Assembly: GCA_963675935.2 (NCBI GenBank)
Contig: CAXXPV010000008.1
Coordinates: 124,001 to 188,000, forward strand
Source: G963675935 sp963675935
GTDB taxonomy: Bacteria; Planctomycetota; Planctomycetia; Pirellulales; Thermoguttaceae
Length of the DNA: 64,000 bases
Direction of reading: 5' to 3'
In this document: piece by piece, positions 13,873-22,902 of the stretch
Position numbering within the stretch: the stretch's first letter is position 1
Layout of the letters: the number at the start of each line of letters is the position of its first letter
The notes under the pieces: model-generated
Told to the model about the DNA's origin: nothing
Databases searched by the model: none
What the model saw: the letters and a program-made list of their open reading frames with translations, nothing else
Translations under genes and position numbers: made by a program

Positions 13873-15828
13873 TTGAGCAACATTCCAATTGGATTCCGGG
13901 CGCATCTGACGAGTTTGGCCGGCGGCCTGAACGGCTGGCGGCTGACCCGCTGGGCCTCGTTGCTGCCCAAGATCGCCGCCTTGGAGCCGGAACTCCAAAA
14001 GCTCGACGATCATCAACTCCGCAAGCGGAGCCTTTCGCTGCGATACCGCGCGAAGAGCGGCGAGCCCTTGGCCCGACTGCTGGTCGAAGGATACGCCCTG
14101 GTCCGCGAGGCCGGGCGCCGCGCGCTGGGCATGCGCCATTTCGACGTGCAGTTGCTCGGCGGCATCGCCATTTTCCATCGCTCGATCGTCGAGATGCAGA
14201 CGGGCGAAGGCAAGACGCTCACGGCCACGCTGCCGCTCTATCTGCACGCCTTGATGGGTCGCGGCGCCCAACTGGCCACGGTGAACGACTACCTCGCCCG
14301 GCGCGACGCCGAATGGATGCGGCCATTGTACAAACTGCTTGGCATGAGCGTCGGCATCATCGAAACCCAGATGCCGCAGAACGAGCGGCGGAAAGCTTAC
14401 GCCTGCGACATCACCTACGGAACGGCCAAGGAGTTCGGATTCGATTTCCTTCGTGACCGGCTGCTGCTTCGTCGCATCAGCGAGGGCCAGACCGACCTGT
14501 TGGGCGGAATGCTCGGGAAGGACCACGCCGCGGTCAACGAAAAGCCCGTCCAGGGCGACCCGTACTTCGCCCTGGTCGACGAAGCCGACAGCATTCTGAT
14601 CGACGAGGCCCGCACGCCGCTGATCATTAGCGCGCTACCCACCGAGGAAGAGAAGCTCGCCGTCGAGTGTTACAAGTGGAGTACGTCGGTCATCCATGAA
14701 TTCGTCGAGGACGAGGACTACGAGTATGACCACGAGAAGAAGAAAGCCGACTTGACCCGCGAGGGACGCCAGAAAGTCCGATTGATGTCGAAGCCGCCCG
14801 AGTTGGACACCGTCGGCATGGTCAACATCTACCAGTACATCGAGCGGGCGATTATCGTCGATCGCGAGTATCATCTCGACCGGCAATACGTTGTGCGCGA
14901 CGGCGAGATCGTCATCGTCGATGAATTCACCGGCCGGCTCTCCGAGGGCCGCAAATGGCGCGACGGCATCCATCAAGCCGTCGAGGCGAAACAAGGGGTC
15001 GAAGTCACCGTGGCCACCGGCCAGGCGGCTCGCATCACCGTGCAGGATTTCTTCCTGCGTTACGAACATCTGGCCGGCATGACCGGCACGGCGTTAGGCT
15101 CGGCGCGGGAATTGCGCCGCATTTATCGATGCCACGTGCTGCCGATTCCGACCAACCGGCCCGCGATTCGCCGTCAACTGCCCGACCGGGTGTTCGGCGA
15201 CGCCGACGCGAAATGGGCGGCCATCGTCGAGGAGGTGTGCCAGGAACACGCCACCGGCCGGCCGGTGTTGATCGGCACCCGGTCGATCGACAAGTCGGAG
15301 ATACTCTCGAAGCTGCTTTCGGCCGCCAAGATCGAACACAAGATACTCAACGCGAACCACGTCGCCGAAGAGGCCGACATTGTTGCCCGGGCGGGGCTGC
15401 ACGGCAAAGTGACGGTTTCGACGAACATGGCCGGCCGCGGCACCGACATCAAGCTGGGCGAGGGCGTGCATGACCTCGGCGGCCTGCACGTCATCTGCAC
15501 CGAGATGCACGATTCGAGCCGCATCGATCGTCAGTTGATCGGCCGTTGCGGTCGGCAGGGCGATCCCGGCACGTATCGCCAGTATCTCGCCTTGGACGAC
15601 GATCTTCTGTTGGCCGGTCTCGGGCCGGAGAAATCGATCAAGTACAAGGAGCTAGGCGAGGAGTCGTCCGGCCCGTTCGAGCATCTTGCGCGGTTGTTCC
15701 GCAAGGCGCAGCGGATTGTCGAGAAGCGGCACTTCCGGCAGCGTAAGGCGATGATGTATTTTGAGAAGGAGCGGAAGAAGACGCAGCGTGAGATGGGACA
15801 GGATCCGTATCTCGACACGCCAGGGTAG
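13873..15828 (+). CDS. Short SecA-type preprotein translocase ATPase
   Basis: A motor ATPase of the SecA family, 651 residues instead of ~900-1000. No ATG fits; TTG 13873 gives MSNIPIGFRAHLTSLAGG and is the best start. Walker A is MQTGEGKTLTAT (about residues 108-119), then TVNDYLARRDAEWM, ITYGTAKEFGFDFLRD, the DEAD-type box LVDEADSILIDEARTPLIIS (about 235-255) and a preprotein cross-linking region. Motor 2 follows: VLIGTRSIDKSE, STNMAGRGTDIKLGEGV, GGLHVICTEMHDS and RQLIGRCGRQGDPG. It ends shortly after SIKYKEL, so most of the helical wing and the zinc-binding C-terminus are absent. It may be an accessory SecA2-like motor; whether a full-length SecA exists elsewhere cannot be seen. Confidence 0.88.
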   Translation: MSNIPIGFRAHLTSLAGGLNGWRLTRWASLLPKIAALEPELQKLDDHQLRKRSLSLRYRAKSGEPLARLLVEGYALVREAGRRALGMRHFDVQLLGGIAIFHRSIVEMQTGEGKTLTATLPLYLHALMGRGAQLATVNDYLARRDAEWMRPLYKLLGMSVGIIETQMPQNERRKAYACDITYGTAKEFGFDFLRDRLLLRRISEGQTDLLGGMLGKDHAAVNEKPVQGDPYFALVDEADSILIDEARTPLIISALPTEEEKLAVECYKWSTSVIHEFVEDEDYEYDHEKKKADLTREGRQKVRLMSKPPELDTVGMVNIYQYIERAIIVDREYHLDRQYVVRDGEIVIVDEFTGRLSEGRKWRDGIHQAVEAKQGVEVTVATGQAARITVQDFFLRYEHLAGMTGTALGSARELRRIYRCHVLPIPTNRPAIRRQLPDRVFGDADAKWAAIVEEVCQEHATGRPVLIGTRSIDKSEILSKLLSAAKIEHKILNANHVAEEADIVARAGLHGKVTVSTNMAGRGTDIKLGEGVHDLGGLHVICTEMHDSSRIDRQLIGRCGRQGDPGTYRQYLALDDDLLLAGLGPEKSIKYKELGEESSGPFEHLARLFRKAQRIVEKRHFRQRKAMMYFEKERKKTQREMGQDPYLDTPG

Positions 15829-15945
15829 CACGGCATCGCCCTAGCCGATCGGCTGGCCTGATTTCAAGAGGGAAAAGCAGAATGTCCCCATTCGCTCCCC
15901 CCCATTCGCTCCCCTGTCCCCATTTGCCCCCCATTTACACACGAC

Positions 15946-17775
15946 TTACTGTAGAACTCTGCCGGAGAGCCTTGCTCCTGCGGGCACGATGGAAATACCA
16001 TCTTCCTTTTCCAGCGACAAGACCAGCTTTGCATCGGCTATCGGAACACTTTTTTTCAGAGGAGCGCAGCCCTCCAAAGTTATTTTGTAAAGATCGACGC
16101 TATGAACGCCGCGCCAATCCTCAGGCAGTTGCCACGCCTTCTTTTCGTAGCCTGACCGGCTGTAGGCGATGATTTCCTTTTCGTGCCATAGTGCGGGAAC
16201 AAAGAGATTGTCGTCTTCACGAAGGACGAAATCGCCCTTGCGAATGATTCTTTTTCCCGATTCCATGCGTGCAACAACGCCATCGCTGTAATGCAATGCG
16301 TCGTTTTCATATTTCACGCGGTCCAACCGGCTCAGGTAATACCACGGCAGAGTCGTACGGCAGAACATGCCCAAAAAACCGGGCATGTTTACATGGTCTG
16401 TTTTCCAGATTTCTTCGCCGTGCATGCTCGATCCAAAGCGGAAATCGCCATCGCCGCCGCGATCGGTGCGGCCTCTGGCCCCCAAGCATTCCGGAATCTC
16501 CATCTGGTTCCATGAATACCACCACGCCATTGGCTGCAATCCGACGAAGTGTTCACCCGCCGGGTGAGCCCAACCGGTTCCCTCACCGGTGACATCAAAA
16601 CCGCGATCCCGCCAATAATGGAAAATCTTCCGTTGTGTTTCGACGTATTTGTCCGGCGTCAATCCGCCGTTCTCCGGTTTGGCATGCCACGCACTAATAG
16701 GCTTACCGCCGTCTCTCTGGGCAGTGAACACGTCGATATGAATGGTGTGCCCTTCTTTCAATTCGGGAATCATTTGAATCAGTCCATCAATGCGCCGTTG
16801 CGCCAATCCGGCTTCCCATTCTTTGGGGTAGACAACACTGTACACGTCTTCGCCCTTCATTTGGATTCCGCCAACGAACAGTTGGCCGCTCGAATCTTTG
16901 GCAAAGCAATCCTTGGCCACGTACTCGTCCCACAACGGGCTCGCCTTGTAGGCGTCCACCATGTTGATGTGCAAACTCACCGTCGTGTTGAACTTCTTCC
17001 CTTCGCGGATGAGCCACCGCAAGCTATCGAGCGCCGTCGCGTCCTGTTTCCGTTTCATCCGTGGATTCACTTCACTCCAAGCGGGATAGCCGTGGTCGTG
17101 CCCTCCTTTTTGCCAGCCCACCAGGTAAACGATTTTGGGGATTCCGCGCGTCAGATTGTCGGTCTTCCGAATGACCTCCAGGGCTTCCTCGAAAGTGCAA
17201 AACACTTCGTGCCCTTTCTTAAAAGTGGGATCATTGACAAGGCGTTCGACCGGCGTGCCCTCCATTCCCAGAAAGAGTTTCAGCACCAAGGTTTGGTGAT
17301 AGTCTCGGTAGAAAGGCGCAACGACAACATCCGTGGCGGCCTTAAAACTTTTGCCTGCTTGAACGACGGTTGCCTCGATCGTGGCAATGCCGCCCTCGTT
17401 GGTTGGCACAACCTTGTCGCCATCGAGCGCAACGACTTTCACATTTCCGCTGGCGTTTTTTGTCTTTGCCCTGAACACCGCCTCTGAAGGAAGGAGGACG
17501 CGATGGGAACCGTCGGAAAAGAAAGCGGTCAGCGTCAATTTTCCCACGGCCTTCGGCTCGCGCACCGAGTGCAGAACCTTCTTGTCGACCGACAAGGCAA
17601 TGCGGTCTAGCGGTTTGTCGTCCGAAAGGGCCTTAATCGGCGTTGCCCCGCCGGGTTGCACGGCGTTTCGGTCCAGTGTTACCCGCGCCACGGCGGGCTT
17701 GGAATCGGCCCTCGCAGCTATGGGCAGCACCAACAAAGCCAAAAGTGAAAGTATCGCTTTCCTCTGAATGTACAT
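15946..17775 (-). CDS. Secreted glycoside hydrolase, GH101-like (endo-alpha-N-acetylgalactosaminidase-like)
   Basis: 609 residues with a signal peptide (AILSLLALLVLPIAARA). Residues ~30-150 are a beta-rich domain (ARVTLDRNAVQPGG, KLTLTAFFSDGSHRVLLPS). A TIM-barrel-like domain follows: IPKIVYLVGWQKGGHDHGYP, TTVSLHINMVDAYK, IHIDVFTAQRDGG and GFDVTGEGTGWAHPAG. By analogy with GH101 the Asp of HIDVF would be the nucleophile and the Glu of TGEGT the acid; I assign these from context and not from alignment. The family removes O-glycan core disaccharides from mucin-type glycoproteins, but other alpha-glycosides are possible. It is last of the minus-strand cassette 2, 86 bases after the GH27 gene. 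Confidence 0.65.
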   Translation of the reverse strand: MYIQRKAILSLLALLVLPIAARADSKPAVARVTLDRNAVQPGGATPIKALSDDKPLDRIALSVDKKVLHSVREPKAVGKLTLTAFFSDGSHRVLLPSEAVFRAKTKNASGNVKVVALDGDKVVPTNEGGIATIEATVVQAGKSFKAATDVVVAPFYRDYHQTLVLKLFLGMEGTPVERLVNDPTFKKGHEVFCTFEEALEVIRKTDNLTRGIPKIVYLVGWQKGGHDHGYPAWSEVNPRMKRKQDATALDSLRWLIREGKKFNTTVSLHINMVDAYKASPLWDEYVAKDCFAKDSSGQLFVGGIQMKGEDVYSVVYPKEWEAGLAQRRIDGLIQMIPELKEGHTIHIDVFTAQRDGGKPISAWHAKPENGGLTPDKYVETQRKIFHYWRDRGFDVTGEGTGWAHPAGEHFVGLQPMAWWYSWNQMEIPECLGARGRTDRGGDGDFRFGSSMHGEEIWKTDHVNMPGFLGMFCRTTLPWYYLSRLDRVKYENDALHYSDGVVARMESGKRIIRKGDFVLREDDNLFVPALWHEKEIIAYSRSGYEKKAWQLPEDWRGVHSVDLYKITLEGCAPLKKSVPIADAKLVLSLEKEDGISIVPAGARLSGRVLQ

Positions 17776-17861
17776 TGAAATGTTTCTCTCGATTGGTGAG
17801 TGGTGTAGGTGGGACAGATGGCGGTTCTAAACAGATTCACGGTTGCATTGCACCCGTCAGC

Positions 17862-19382
17862 TCAATGCGCGGCCTCGGGGGCTGACGTGCTGGGGGTGAG
17901 TTTCAGGAGTACGACCCCGTGAGGATTGACGGTCACGGTGACTTCCGTTTCCGCATCGGGCAAATTCTTTTGGAGCCAGAGGTCGCGGACATGCACCTTG
18001 CCGGGGATTCCAATGCGCACAAGCTTATTGAAACGAATCGTCTTCTTCTCGCTCCCGCGATTGAAGAACCCCAAGGCGCAGCCGCCGTCCTCAAGTTCCT
18101 TTTTGAAAATATCGACCGCGCCCGTCGCGGCCACTCGAACCGCTTGTTTCCCGAGCGCGTCCTGGTCAATGGCCAGCACTTCGTCGTTGGTGAGAAGCCC
18201 GAGGGTGAAGTCGTCCAGCCGTTCCAGGTCGCAGCCGATCAGCAGCGGAGCGCTGAGCATGCACCAGAGGCTGAAGTGCGAGTATTGTTCGTCGTGCGTC
18301 AGGTTTGTTGCATGCATCTGCGGCCCCCAACCGACATGGCCGACGACCAGCATATCGGGATCGTTCCAGTGTCCCGGCCCGGCATACGGCGCCCATTGGT
18401 CCTGGGCAAAACCGATTTCCGATACGCCGTAGCGCCACTCGGCGTCGTTGTGATCCCAGTAGTCCCAAATATCGCCCGTCGTTCGCCAACAGTTGGCCAG
18501 TTTTGCAAGTTCCCCTGCCTGGGCGAACGGCGCGGAATTCGAGAGGCTTAGCACGATGTCCCGATGAACGCTTCGCAGCGACTCGCTCATTTCACGCACA
18601 TGGGCGAGATCGTTGGGGTTCCAATCGTACTTGAGATAGTCGAATCCCCACTCGGCCCATTGCTTGGCGTCATTCAAGGCAAACGAGTATTTGCCATGCC
18701 GCCAGTGTTTTTCGTCGGCCATTTCTTTCGACCACGCGCCCGTGGCGTTGTCGCTCGATCCGCCGATAAACTTGGCATAAGACGTAACCCAAGGCGTCGA
18801 ATAGATGCCGGGCTTCAGGCCCAGGGCGTGTATCTTATCGCATAGTCCTTTCATGTCGGGAAACTTCTCGTTCCCTTGAATGGCGCCGAACTTGCCGGCG
18901 CGAGGGCCTTGCCAGGTGTCGTCGATGTTGATGTAGCTCCAGCCGTGATTGATCAGGCCGGTCTTCACGACCGCATCGGCCGACCGCAAGACTTTTTCCT
19001 GACTGACCGAGGCGGCCCAACAGTTCCAACTGTTCCATCCCATCGGCGGAGTCAGGCAGATGGCGTCGCCGCACACGATTTTGAATCGTTTCTCGGCAGT
19101 CCCCTTGGAATTGGTTGCCTTCAGAACAACTGCATGCGAGCCGGCGGTTTTAAGGCTGCCCGAGATGATCCCGCTGGCCTTATCGACGGTCAAGCCCTCC
19201 GGCAATCCAGCGGCATCATACTCGATCGGTTGATCGCCGGTTGCGGGAATCTTGTAAAGGAAGGGGTTTCCCGGCCGGACTCCGAAAACGCTTGGACCGT
19301 TGACTCGCGGTTGCCCGGCCTGCATTTGGCCGAGTGGGGAAAGCAATATCAAGATGAATAGCGCGAGACTTTGCAATTTCAT
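17862..19382 (-). CDS. Alpha-galactosidase family GH27 with N-terminal putative Ig domain
   Basis: A secreted 506-residue hydrolase; ATG 19382 begins the signal peptide LQSLALFILILLSPLGQMQA. Residues ~25-105 form an Ig-like (He_PIG) domain (FLYKIPATGDQPIEYDAAGLPEGLTV, SGIISGSLKTAGSHAVVLKA). The GH27 barrel starts at LTPPMGWNSWNCW and contains YINIDDTWQGPR, the nucleophile strand DYLKYDWNP and the acid/base region GHWNDPDMLVVGH. A C-terminal beta sandwich ends VTVNPHGVVLLKL. It is expected to release terminal alpha-galactose or alpha-N-acetylgalactosamine. It pairs with the GH101-like gene, suggesting O-glycan or galactan breakdown. Confidence 0.9.
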   Translation of the reverse strand: MKLQSLALFILILLSPLGQMQAGQPRVNGPSVFGVRPGNPFLYKIPATGDQPIEYDAAGLPEGLTVDKASGIISGSLKTAGSHAVVLKATNSKGTAEKRFKIVCGDAICLTPPMGWNSWNCWAASVSQEKVLRSADAVVKTGLINHGWSYINIDDTWQGPRAGKFGAIQGNEKFPDMKGLCDKIHALGLKPGIYSTPWVTSYAKFIGGSSDNATGAWSKEMADEKHWRHGKYSFALNDAKQWAEWGFDYLKYDWNPNDLAHVREMSESLRSVHRDIVLSLSNSAPFAQAGELAKLANCWRTTGDIWDYWDHNDAEWRYGVSEIGFAQDQWAPYAGPGHWNDPDMLVVGHVGWGPQMHATNLTHDEQYSHFSLWCMLSAPLLIGCDLERLDDFTLGLLTNDEVLAIDQDALGKQAVRVAATGAVDIFKKELEDGGCALGFFNRGSEKKTIRFNKLVRIGIPGKVHVRDLWLQKNLPDAETEVTVTVNPHGVVLLKLTPSTSAPEAAH

Positions 19383-19474
19383 GGTGCTGTTATCCTGGTG
19401 TTGCGTAAGGCGGGAAAGTTTTGGAAAGGACTCGTTCTTATTTCGGACTGCGGACGCCAAGCTGCTCGAGCATA

Positions 19475-19597
19475 AGGATCGGCGAATCAACAACTGTCAT
19501 CCTGAGCGCAACGAAGGATCTTGGTTTGACGCACGGAGATCCTTCGCTGCGCTCAGGATGACAGTTGATCCCGACAGTAATTTGTTCGCCGATCCTA
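19475..19597. repeat. MITE-like element A: aggatcggcgaa terminal arms around a gaatctc-type core
   Basis: Terminal arms aggatcggcgaatcaacaac and (inverted) gttcgccgatcct are imperfect partners over ~24 bases. They enclose the inner palindrome tgtcatcctgagcgcaacg..cgctgcgctcaggatgaca. A second copy with the same arms but a different core lies at 28895-29018. Its right end stops 4 bases from the lipoprotein stop codon. Confidence 0.75.
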
Positions 19598-19600
19598 AGC

Positions 19601-20023
19601 TCATGGGTTGCTTTTTAGGTCAAACTCAAATTCGTTCTTTCCACCGTCGCTGACTTCAGCACGAAGTTCGGTCTGACTGTTATACCGGACTGGGATGTAC
19701 TGTACCCAGTTCCACCCCGGGGGCATTTTAACGCCGACATTTGCGGGCGCCACGCCGGGCGGCGGACGAGTAGCGCGAATTTCAACCTTGTTCTTGCCGG
19801 GCTTTGCGCGAAACTGAAACTTCCCATCGGCGATATTCACGCCTTCCGACGGCAAACTTCGATCCTCGGGCACAAACATCAGCGACCCCGTCGGCAATGG
19901 TTTGCCGTTCATCGTCACGATGCCCGAGACAGGCACCGTCTTGGGGCCTCGGGAACCACAACCCGACAGCATCAAACACGAAATAACCAGGGCAAGCGGT
20001 ATCGTGTACGCGGCAGATTTCAT
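19601..20023 (-). CDS. Lipoprotein partner of DUF1559 (cassette 2)
   Basis: 140 residues; ATG 20023 starts a signal with lipobox LMLSGC (Cys at about residue 22). The mature part has the transthyretin/carboxypeptidase-regulatory-like beta pattern common in small planctomycete lipoproteins: VSGIVTMNGKPLPTGSLMFVPED, GKFQFRAKPGKNKVEIRATRPPPG, ending YNSQTELRAEVSDGGKNEFEFDL. Such genes often follow DUF1559 genes directly, as here (68 bases). The likely site is the inner face of the outer membrane or periplasm. The function is unknown. The paralogue at 28446-28862 holds the same place in cassette 3. Confidence 0.8.
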   Translation of the reverse strand: MKSAAYTIPLALVISCLMLSGCGSRGPKTVPVSGIVTMNGKPLPTGSLMFVPEDRSLPSEGVNIADGKFQFRAKPGKNKVEIRATRPPPGVAPANVGVKMPPGWNWVQYIPVRYNSQTELRAEVSDGGKNEFEFDLKSNP

Positions 20024-20091
20024 GGGGATTTTCCAAATTGCAGGCGTGTAGGATGCGGCGATGGGGATGAAGGACGTGGCAAGCTCGTTTC

Positions 20092-21015
20092 TCAATAATT
20101 GCCCGGCACGACTTCCCCGCCGGCCCGCGTGGATAGCGACTTGTAAATAATTGGATTGATATAGTTGGAGATGAATTGCACTGAGCCATCGGCCATCCCC
20201 ACGTTCACGCCGCCGGGGTGATAGCTGCGTGCGAGACTGTAACTGTCGGCCATGCCCTGGGCCGCCAAGCACGGCGCCATCGGCAGTTCTTCGACGCATG
20301 CACCCATCAGTTGATCGCCGTTCGACGAGTTCGGCGGATAAATTGCGCAGAACCATGCCCCGCCATGCACGCCATTGTGGTAACGTCCGCGCATATCGGG
20401 AAGGTACGGATTTTCGCTAGCGTCTTTCACGAGAACCGTCTCACTGAGCATCATCGTGTTCGAGAGCCCGTCGGTCACGTCCCTGGCGCCGATCTTGCTT
20501 TTGGCAAAAAACATGCCGTCGAGTTTATCTGCGCCGGTTCCGCCTGGATCGAAATAGCCGCTGCCCGTGCAAGCGACGATATTTCCGTTGAAGCCTTGCG
20601 TTACGCTCTCTGCAGGCCCGTTCTTGGGACTCATGCTATCCGAGGGGCAGCAAAACGTAGACACCACGACCTCATTTGCAGGGGCGAGGGTGGTGTGGAG
20701 ACTGGGGTTTGCGTCCCACCACGCCTCCAACTGGTCGTACAGTCCCTGCTGCTCGACGTAAGGAAGCAGAAACACCATCCAAGTACGGCGATCGTACGAA
20801 GAATAGTCGGGCGGGCAGTGAAAGCGATCCGAGATGCCGGGGGGAAAATACCCGGTCGAGAAGAGGCAATTATGCATTCCTAAGCCGATTTGCTTCATGT
20901 TGTTCGAGCATTGCGATTTTCGCGCGGCTTCCCGCGCCGCCTGCACCGCAGGCAACAACAGGGCGATGAGAATTCCGATGATCGTGATGACCACTAATAG
21001 CTCGACCAACGTAAA
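20092..21015 (-). pseudogene. DUF1559 pseudopilin-like protein, C-terminal fragment split by IS element
   Basis: About 307 codons of a type II secretion/pilin-like DUF1559 protein, from GFTLVELLVVITIIGILIAL (prepilin methylation/TM motif) to GGVNVGMADGSVQFISNYIN and AGGEVVPGNY. The body has the family phrases YVEQQGLYDQL, CCPSDS and DVTDGLSNTMMLSE. The start codon and first ~17 codons are on the far side of an inserted element (22851-22902). The frame on this strand stays open through the whole element, so either a giant chimera or no protein is made; no convincing new start codon lies near the junction. Intact DUF1559 proteins are thought to be exported pseudopilin-like surface proteins. Confidence 0.8.
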
Positions 21016-21093
21016 ACCGTGTAGGGGCCGGCGAAAGCTAAACTTTCGCTGTGTGTGAACGTTTTTTCGACCCCTTACACGGAGACACTCAGA

Positions 21094-22197
21094 ATGTCCG
21101 ACACAATCGTAGCTTATCAGTCGTTCGTTGGCGTTGATCTGCATAAGAACACCGTTACCCTTGCTGCTGTGCGGCCCGACGGCTCGCTGATCGACCGCAT
21201 GAAAATCCCCACCAAATGCCGGGATCGCATCGAGGACTGGCTGCTTGCCAAGCCACGACCCTCGCATCTGGCCGTCGAGGCCGTCGGCTTCGTCGAGTGG
21301 TTTATCGACGAGTATCGCCCCAGCGTCGATCGCATCGACATCGCCGACGCCACCGAACTGGCCAATCGACGCGGAAAACGGCGGAAGAACGACCCCAACG
21401 ACGCCCGCGACATCGCCCAACGACTCGCTCGCGGCGAATGCCCGTTGGGCTACATCGCCGACGACGAACTCATGCAACTCCGAAAACTCGGCCGTCATTG
21501 GCATCAACTCAGCCGCCTGCTCACCCGCACCAAGCACTCGATGCGTTCCATGCTCCTGGCCGCCAACATCGCCGGACCGAAGCTCGACGGCCCCGCCGCC
21601 CAAAAATGGATTCTGGCCTTCGGCCATCTCCTCAAGCCCGTCCAGCAGCAAGCGTTCGCCAATTACCTCGACATCATCCAACTCGTCGAACGTCAACGCG
21701 CCCGGCTGCATTTGCAAATCACTTTCGCCAATCGCGCCGAACGATTTCGGAAGACGGTCGAACTGCTCAAAAGCACGCCCGGCATCGACGAAATCTGGGG
21801 CTGCATCATTGCCGCCGAGATCGGACCGTTCGACCGATTTCCCAATTCCGACGCCTTGGAGTTTTGGGCGGGATTGACCGCCGACCTCAAGGAATCGGCC
21901 GGTCGCACACAGTCGGGTCCGATCACCAAGGCCGGCTCGCGCAGCTTGCGTTGGGCGCTGTGCAAGGCCGCGCTGACGCTCTGCCGCTCCGACAAAAAAC
22001 AAGAGGCGATCCGCCAACGGCTCATTCGCCGCATCGGCAGACCCAAGGCGAACGTAGCGATGGGCCGACGCCTGTTGCGAATTCTTTACGCCATGATCCG
22101 CGACGAAAAAACCTACGCCCGCGGACCGGCCACGAAACACAATGTTGCTGCCAACCGCGCTCGGATGGCCCGCAAGCGGCGGAAGGAGGCCGCCTGA
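21094..22197 (+). CDS. IS110-family DEDD transposase/recombinase
   Basis: A 367-residue transposase; ATG 21094 gives MSDTIVAYQSFVGVDLHKNTVTLAAV. The N-terminal RuvC-like (DEDD) domain shows FVGVDLHKNT with the first Asp, HLAVEAVGFVEW with the Glu, and RRKNDPNDARDIAQRLA with the paired Asp residues. The C-terminal transposase_20 domain contains LLKSTPGIDEIWGCIIAAEIGPFDRF, FWAGLTADLKESAGRTQSGPITKAGSRSLRWALCKAA with the conserved Ser, and a basic tail. Length and both domains are complete, so the element may be active. IS110 recombinases use a structured RNA from the element's own non-coding end to choose the target. Confidence 0.92.
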   Translation: MSDTIVAYQSFVGVDLHKNTVTLAAVRPDGSLIDRMKIPTKCRDRIEDWLLAKPRPSHLAVEAVGFVEWFIDEYRPSVDRIDIADATELANRRGKRRKNDPNDARDIAQRLARGECPLGYIADDELMQLRKLGRHWHQLSRLLTRTKHSMRSMLLAANIAGPKLDGPAAQKWILAFGHLLKPVQQQAFANYLDIIQLVERQRARLHLQITFANRAERFRKTVELLKSTPGIDEIWGCIIAAEIGPFDRFPNSDALEFWAGLTADLKESAGRTQSGPITKAGSRSLRWALCKAALTLCRSDKKQEAIRQRLIRRIGRPKANVAMGRRLLRILYAMIRDEKTYARGPATKHNVAANRARMARKRRKEAA

Positions 22198-22636
22198 ACG
22201 TATTGACGAAACGGCGTACTGCGGCATTTTAGTGACGCTCTGCGGCTGCGGAAAAACTTCCGCGGAGGGCGTTCCGTCGAGTCGGAGACCGCGACTAGCG
22301 TTTATCCAGCCCGCATGGCGCGTGAGGCTATCCCACATGTGGGAAGCTGCCAAGCGGTGACTGCGTCCGTGTGAATTCGGCCCGACCGACGCGAACAAGG
22401 TTTTATTCAGCCCGGAGTACACGCATCGGCAATGAGCCCGCTGCGTCCGGTGACTGCGAAGAGATGAATCCAACCGCCGCGCCGCACCGCTCGTGCGACG
22501 CTGGACAGGCAACGCGATGCCGCGATGTCGAGCGACAACCGGGAGATGATGATATTCGGATGATGTAGAAAAGACACTTGGCGCACATGCCGTTTTCGGC
22601 TTCGGGTTTGGATTTTTGGAGGCATGGCAAAGGTGT

Positions 22637-22701
22637 CCAATGGGTGCGCAGAAAACGACCTCTGACGCGACAGGCACATCAGAGGCCGGATGCACCATTG
22701 G
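22637..22701 (+). ncRNA. Candidate structured RNA in the IS 3' non-coding end (bridge/seekRNA candidate)
   Basis: ccaatgg..tgc (22637-) pairs with gcaccattgg (ending 22701), enclosing an inner stem cctctga (22659-22665) / tcagagg (22679-22685). It lies in the long non-coding tail between the transposase stop and the right inverted repeat, the position where IS1111-type elements encode their guide RNA. The wider RNA would run within 22198-22832, which also holds two related blocks ~100 bases apart (tttatccagcccg at 22301 and tttattcagcccgg at 22402). No target-matching loop was verified. Confidence 0.35.
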
Positions 22702-22850
22702 CGCACCTTTGACCTGGCTATCCCTAGAGAGGTTGCGTCCCCGCAGAGCCTCTTTCCGTTTCACCAGGCACTTCAAGCGTAGCATCAAAAGCACAACCGC
22801 TCCAAAGCATACGCGAAATACCCGTTGACAAACGGCCCCTACAGAGATGA

Positions 22851-22902
22851 ACGCTCGCGGAGATTTCGGACGGCGGATGGCGAATGGCGGATGAGGGATC
22901 AT
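22851..22902 (-). pseudogene. DUF1559 N-terminal fragment
   Basis: ATG 22902 with an aagga ribosome binding site upstream encodes MIPHPPFAIRRPKSPRAF, the normal basic leader in front of the prepilin methylation motif. The continuation (TLVELLVV) is found 1.83 kb away at 21015, across the IS element. The 292 bases from 22903 to the PEP-CTERM stop contain nothing I could identify. Confidence 0.7.

Larger units (their letters stand above)
21016..22850. mobile_element. IS110-family element (IS1111-like) inserted in DUF1559
   Basis: An approximately 1.83-kb element. Subterminal 11-bp inverted repeats tgtaggggccg (21020-21030) and cggcccctaca (22833-22843) leave outer tails of about 4 and 7 bases, the arrangement described for the IS1111 subgroup. 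Joining flanks ..caacgtaaa and acgctcg.. recreates the DUF1559 codons for RAFTLV, which supports the boundaries to within a few bases; no target duplication is evident. The left end holds a hairpin gcgaaagctaaactttcgc and a second inverted copy ccccttacacgg. The transposase gene is followed by ~635 non-coding bases. Confidence 0.75.
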
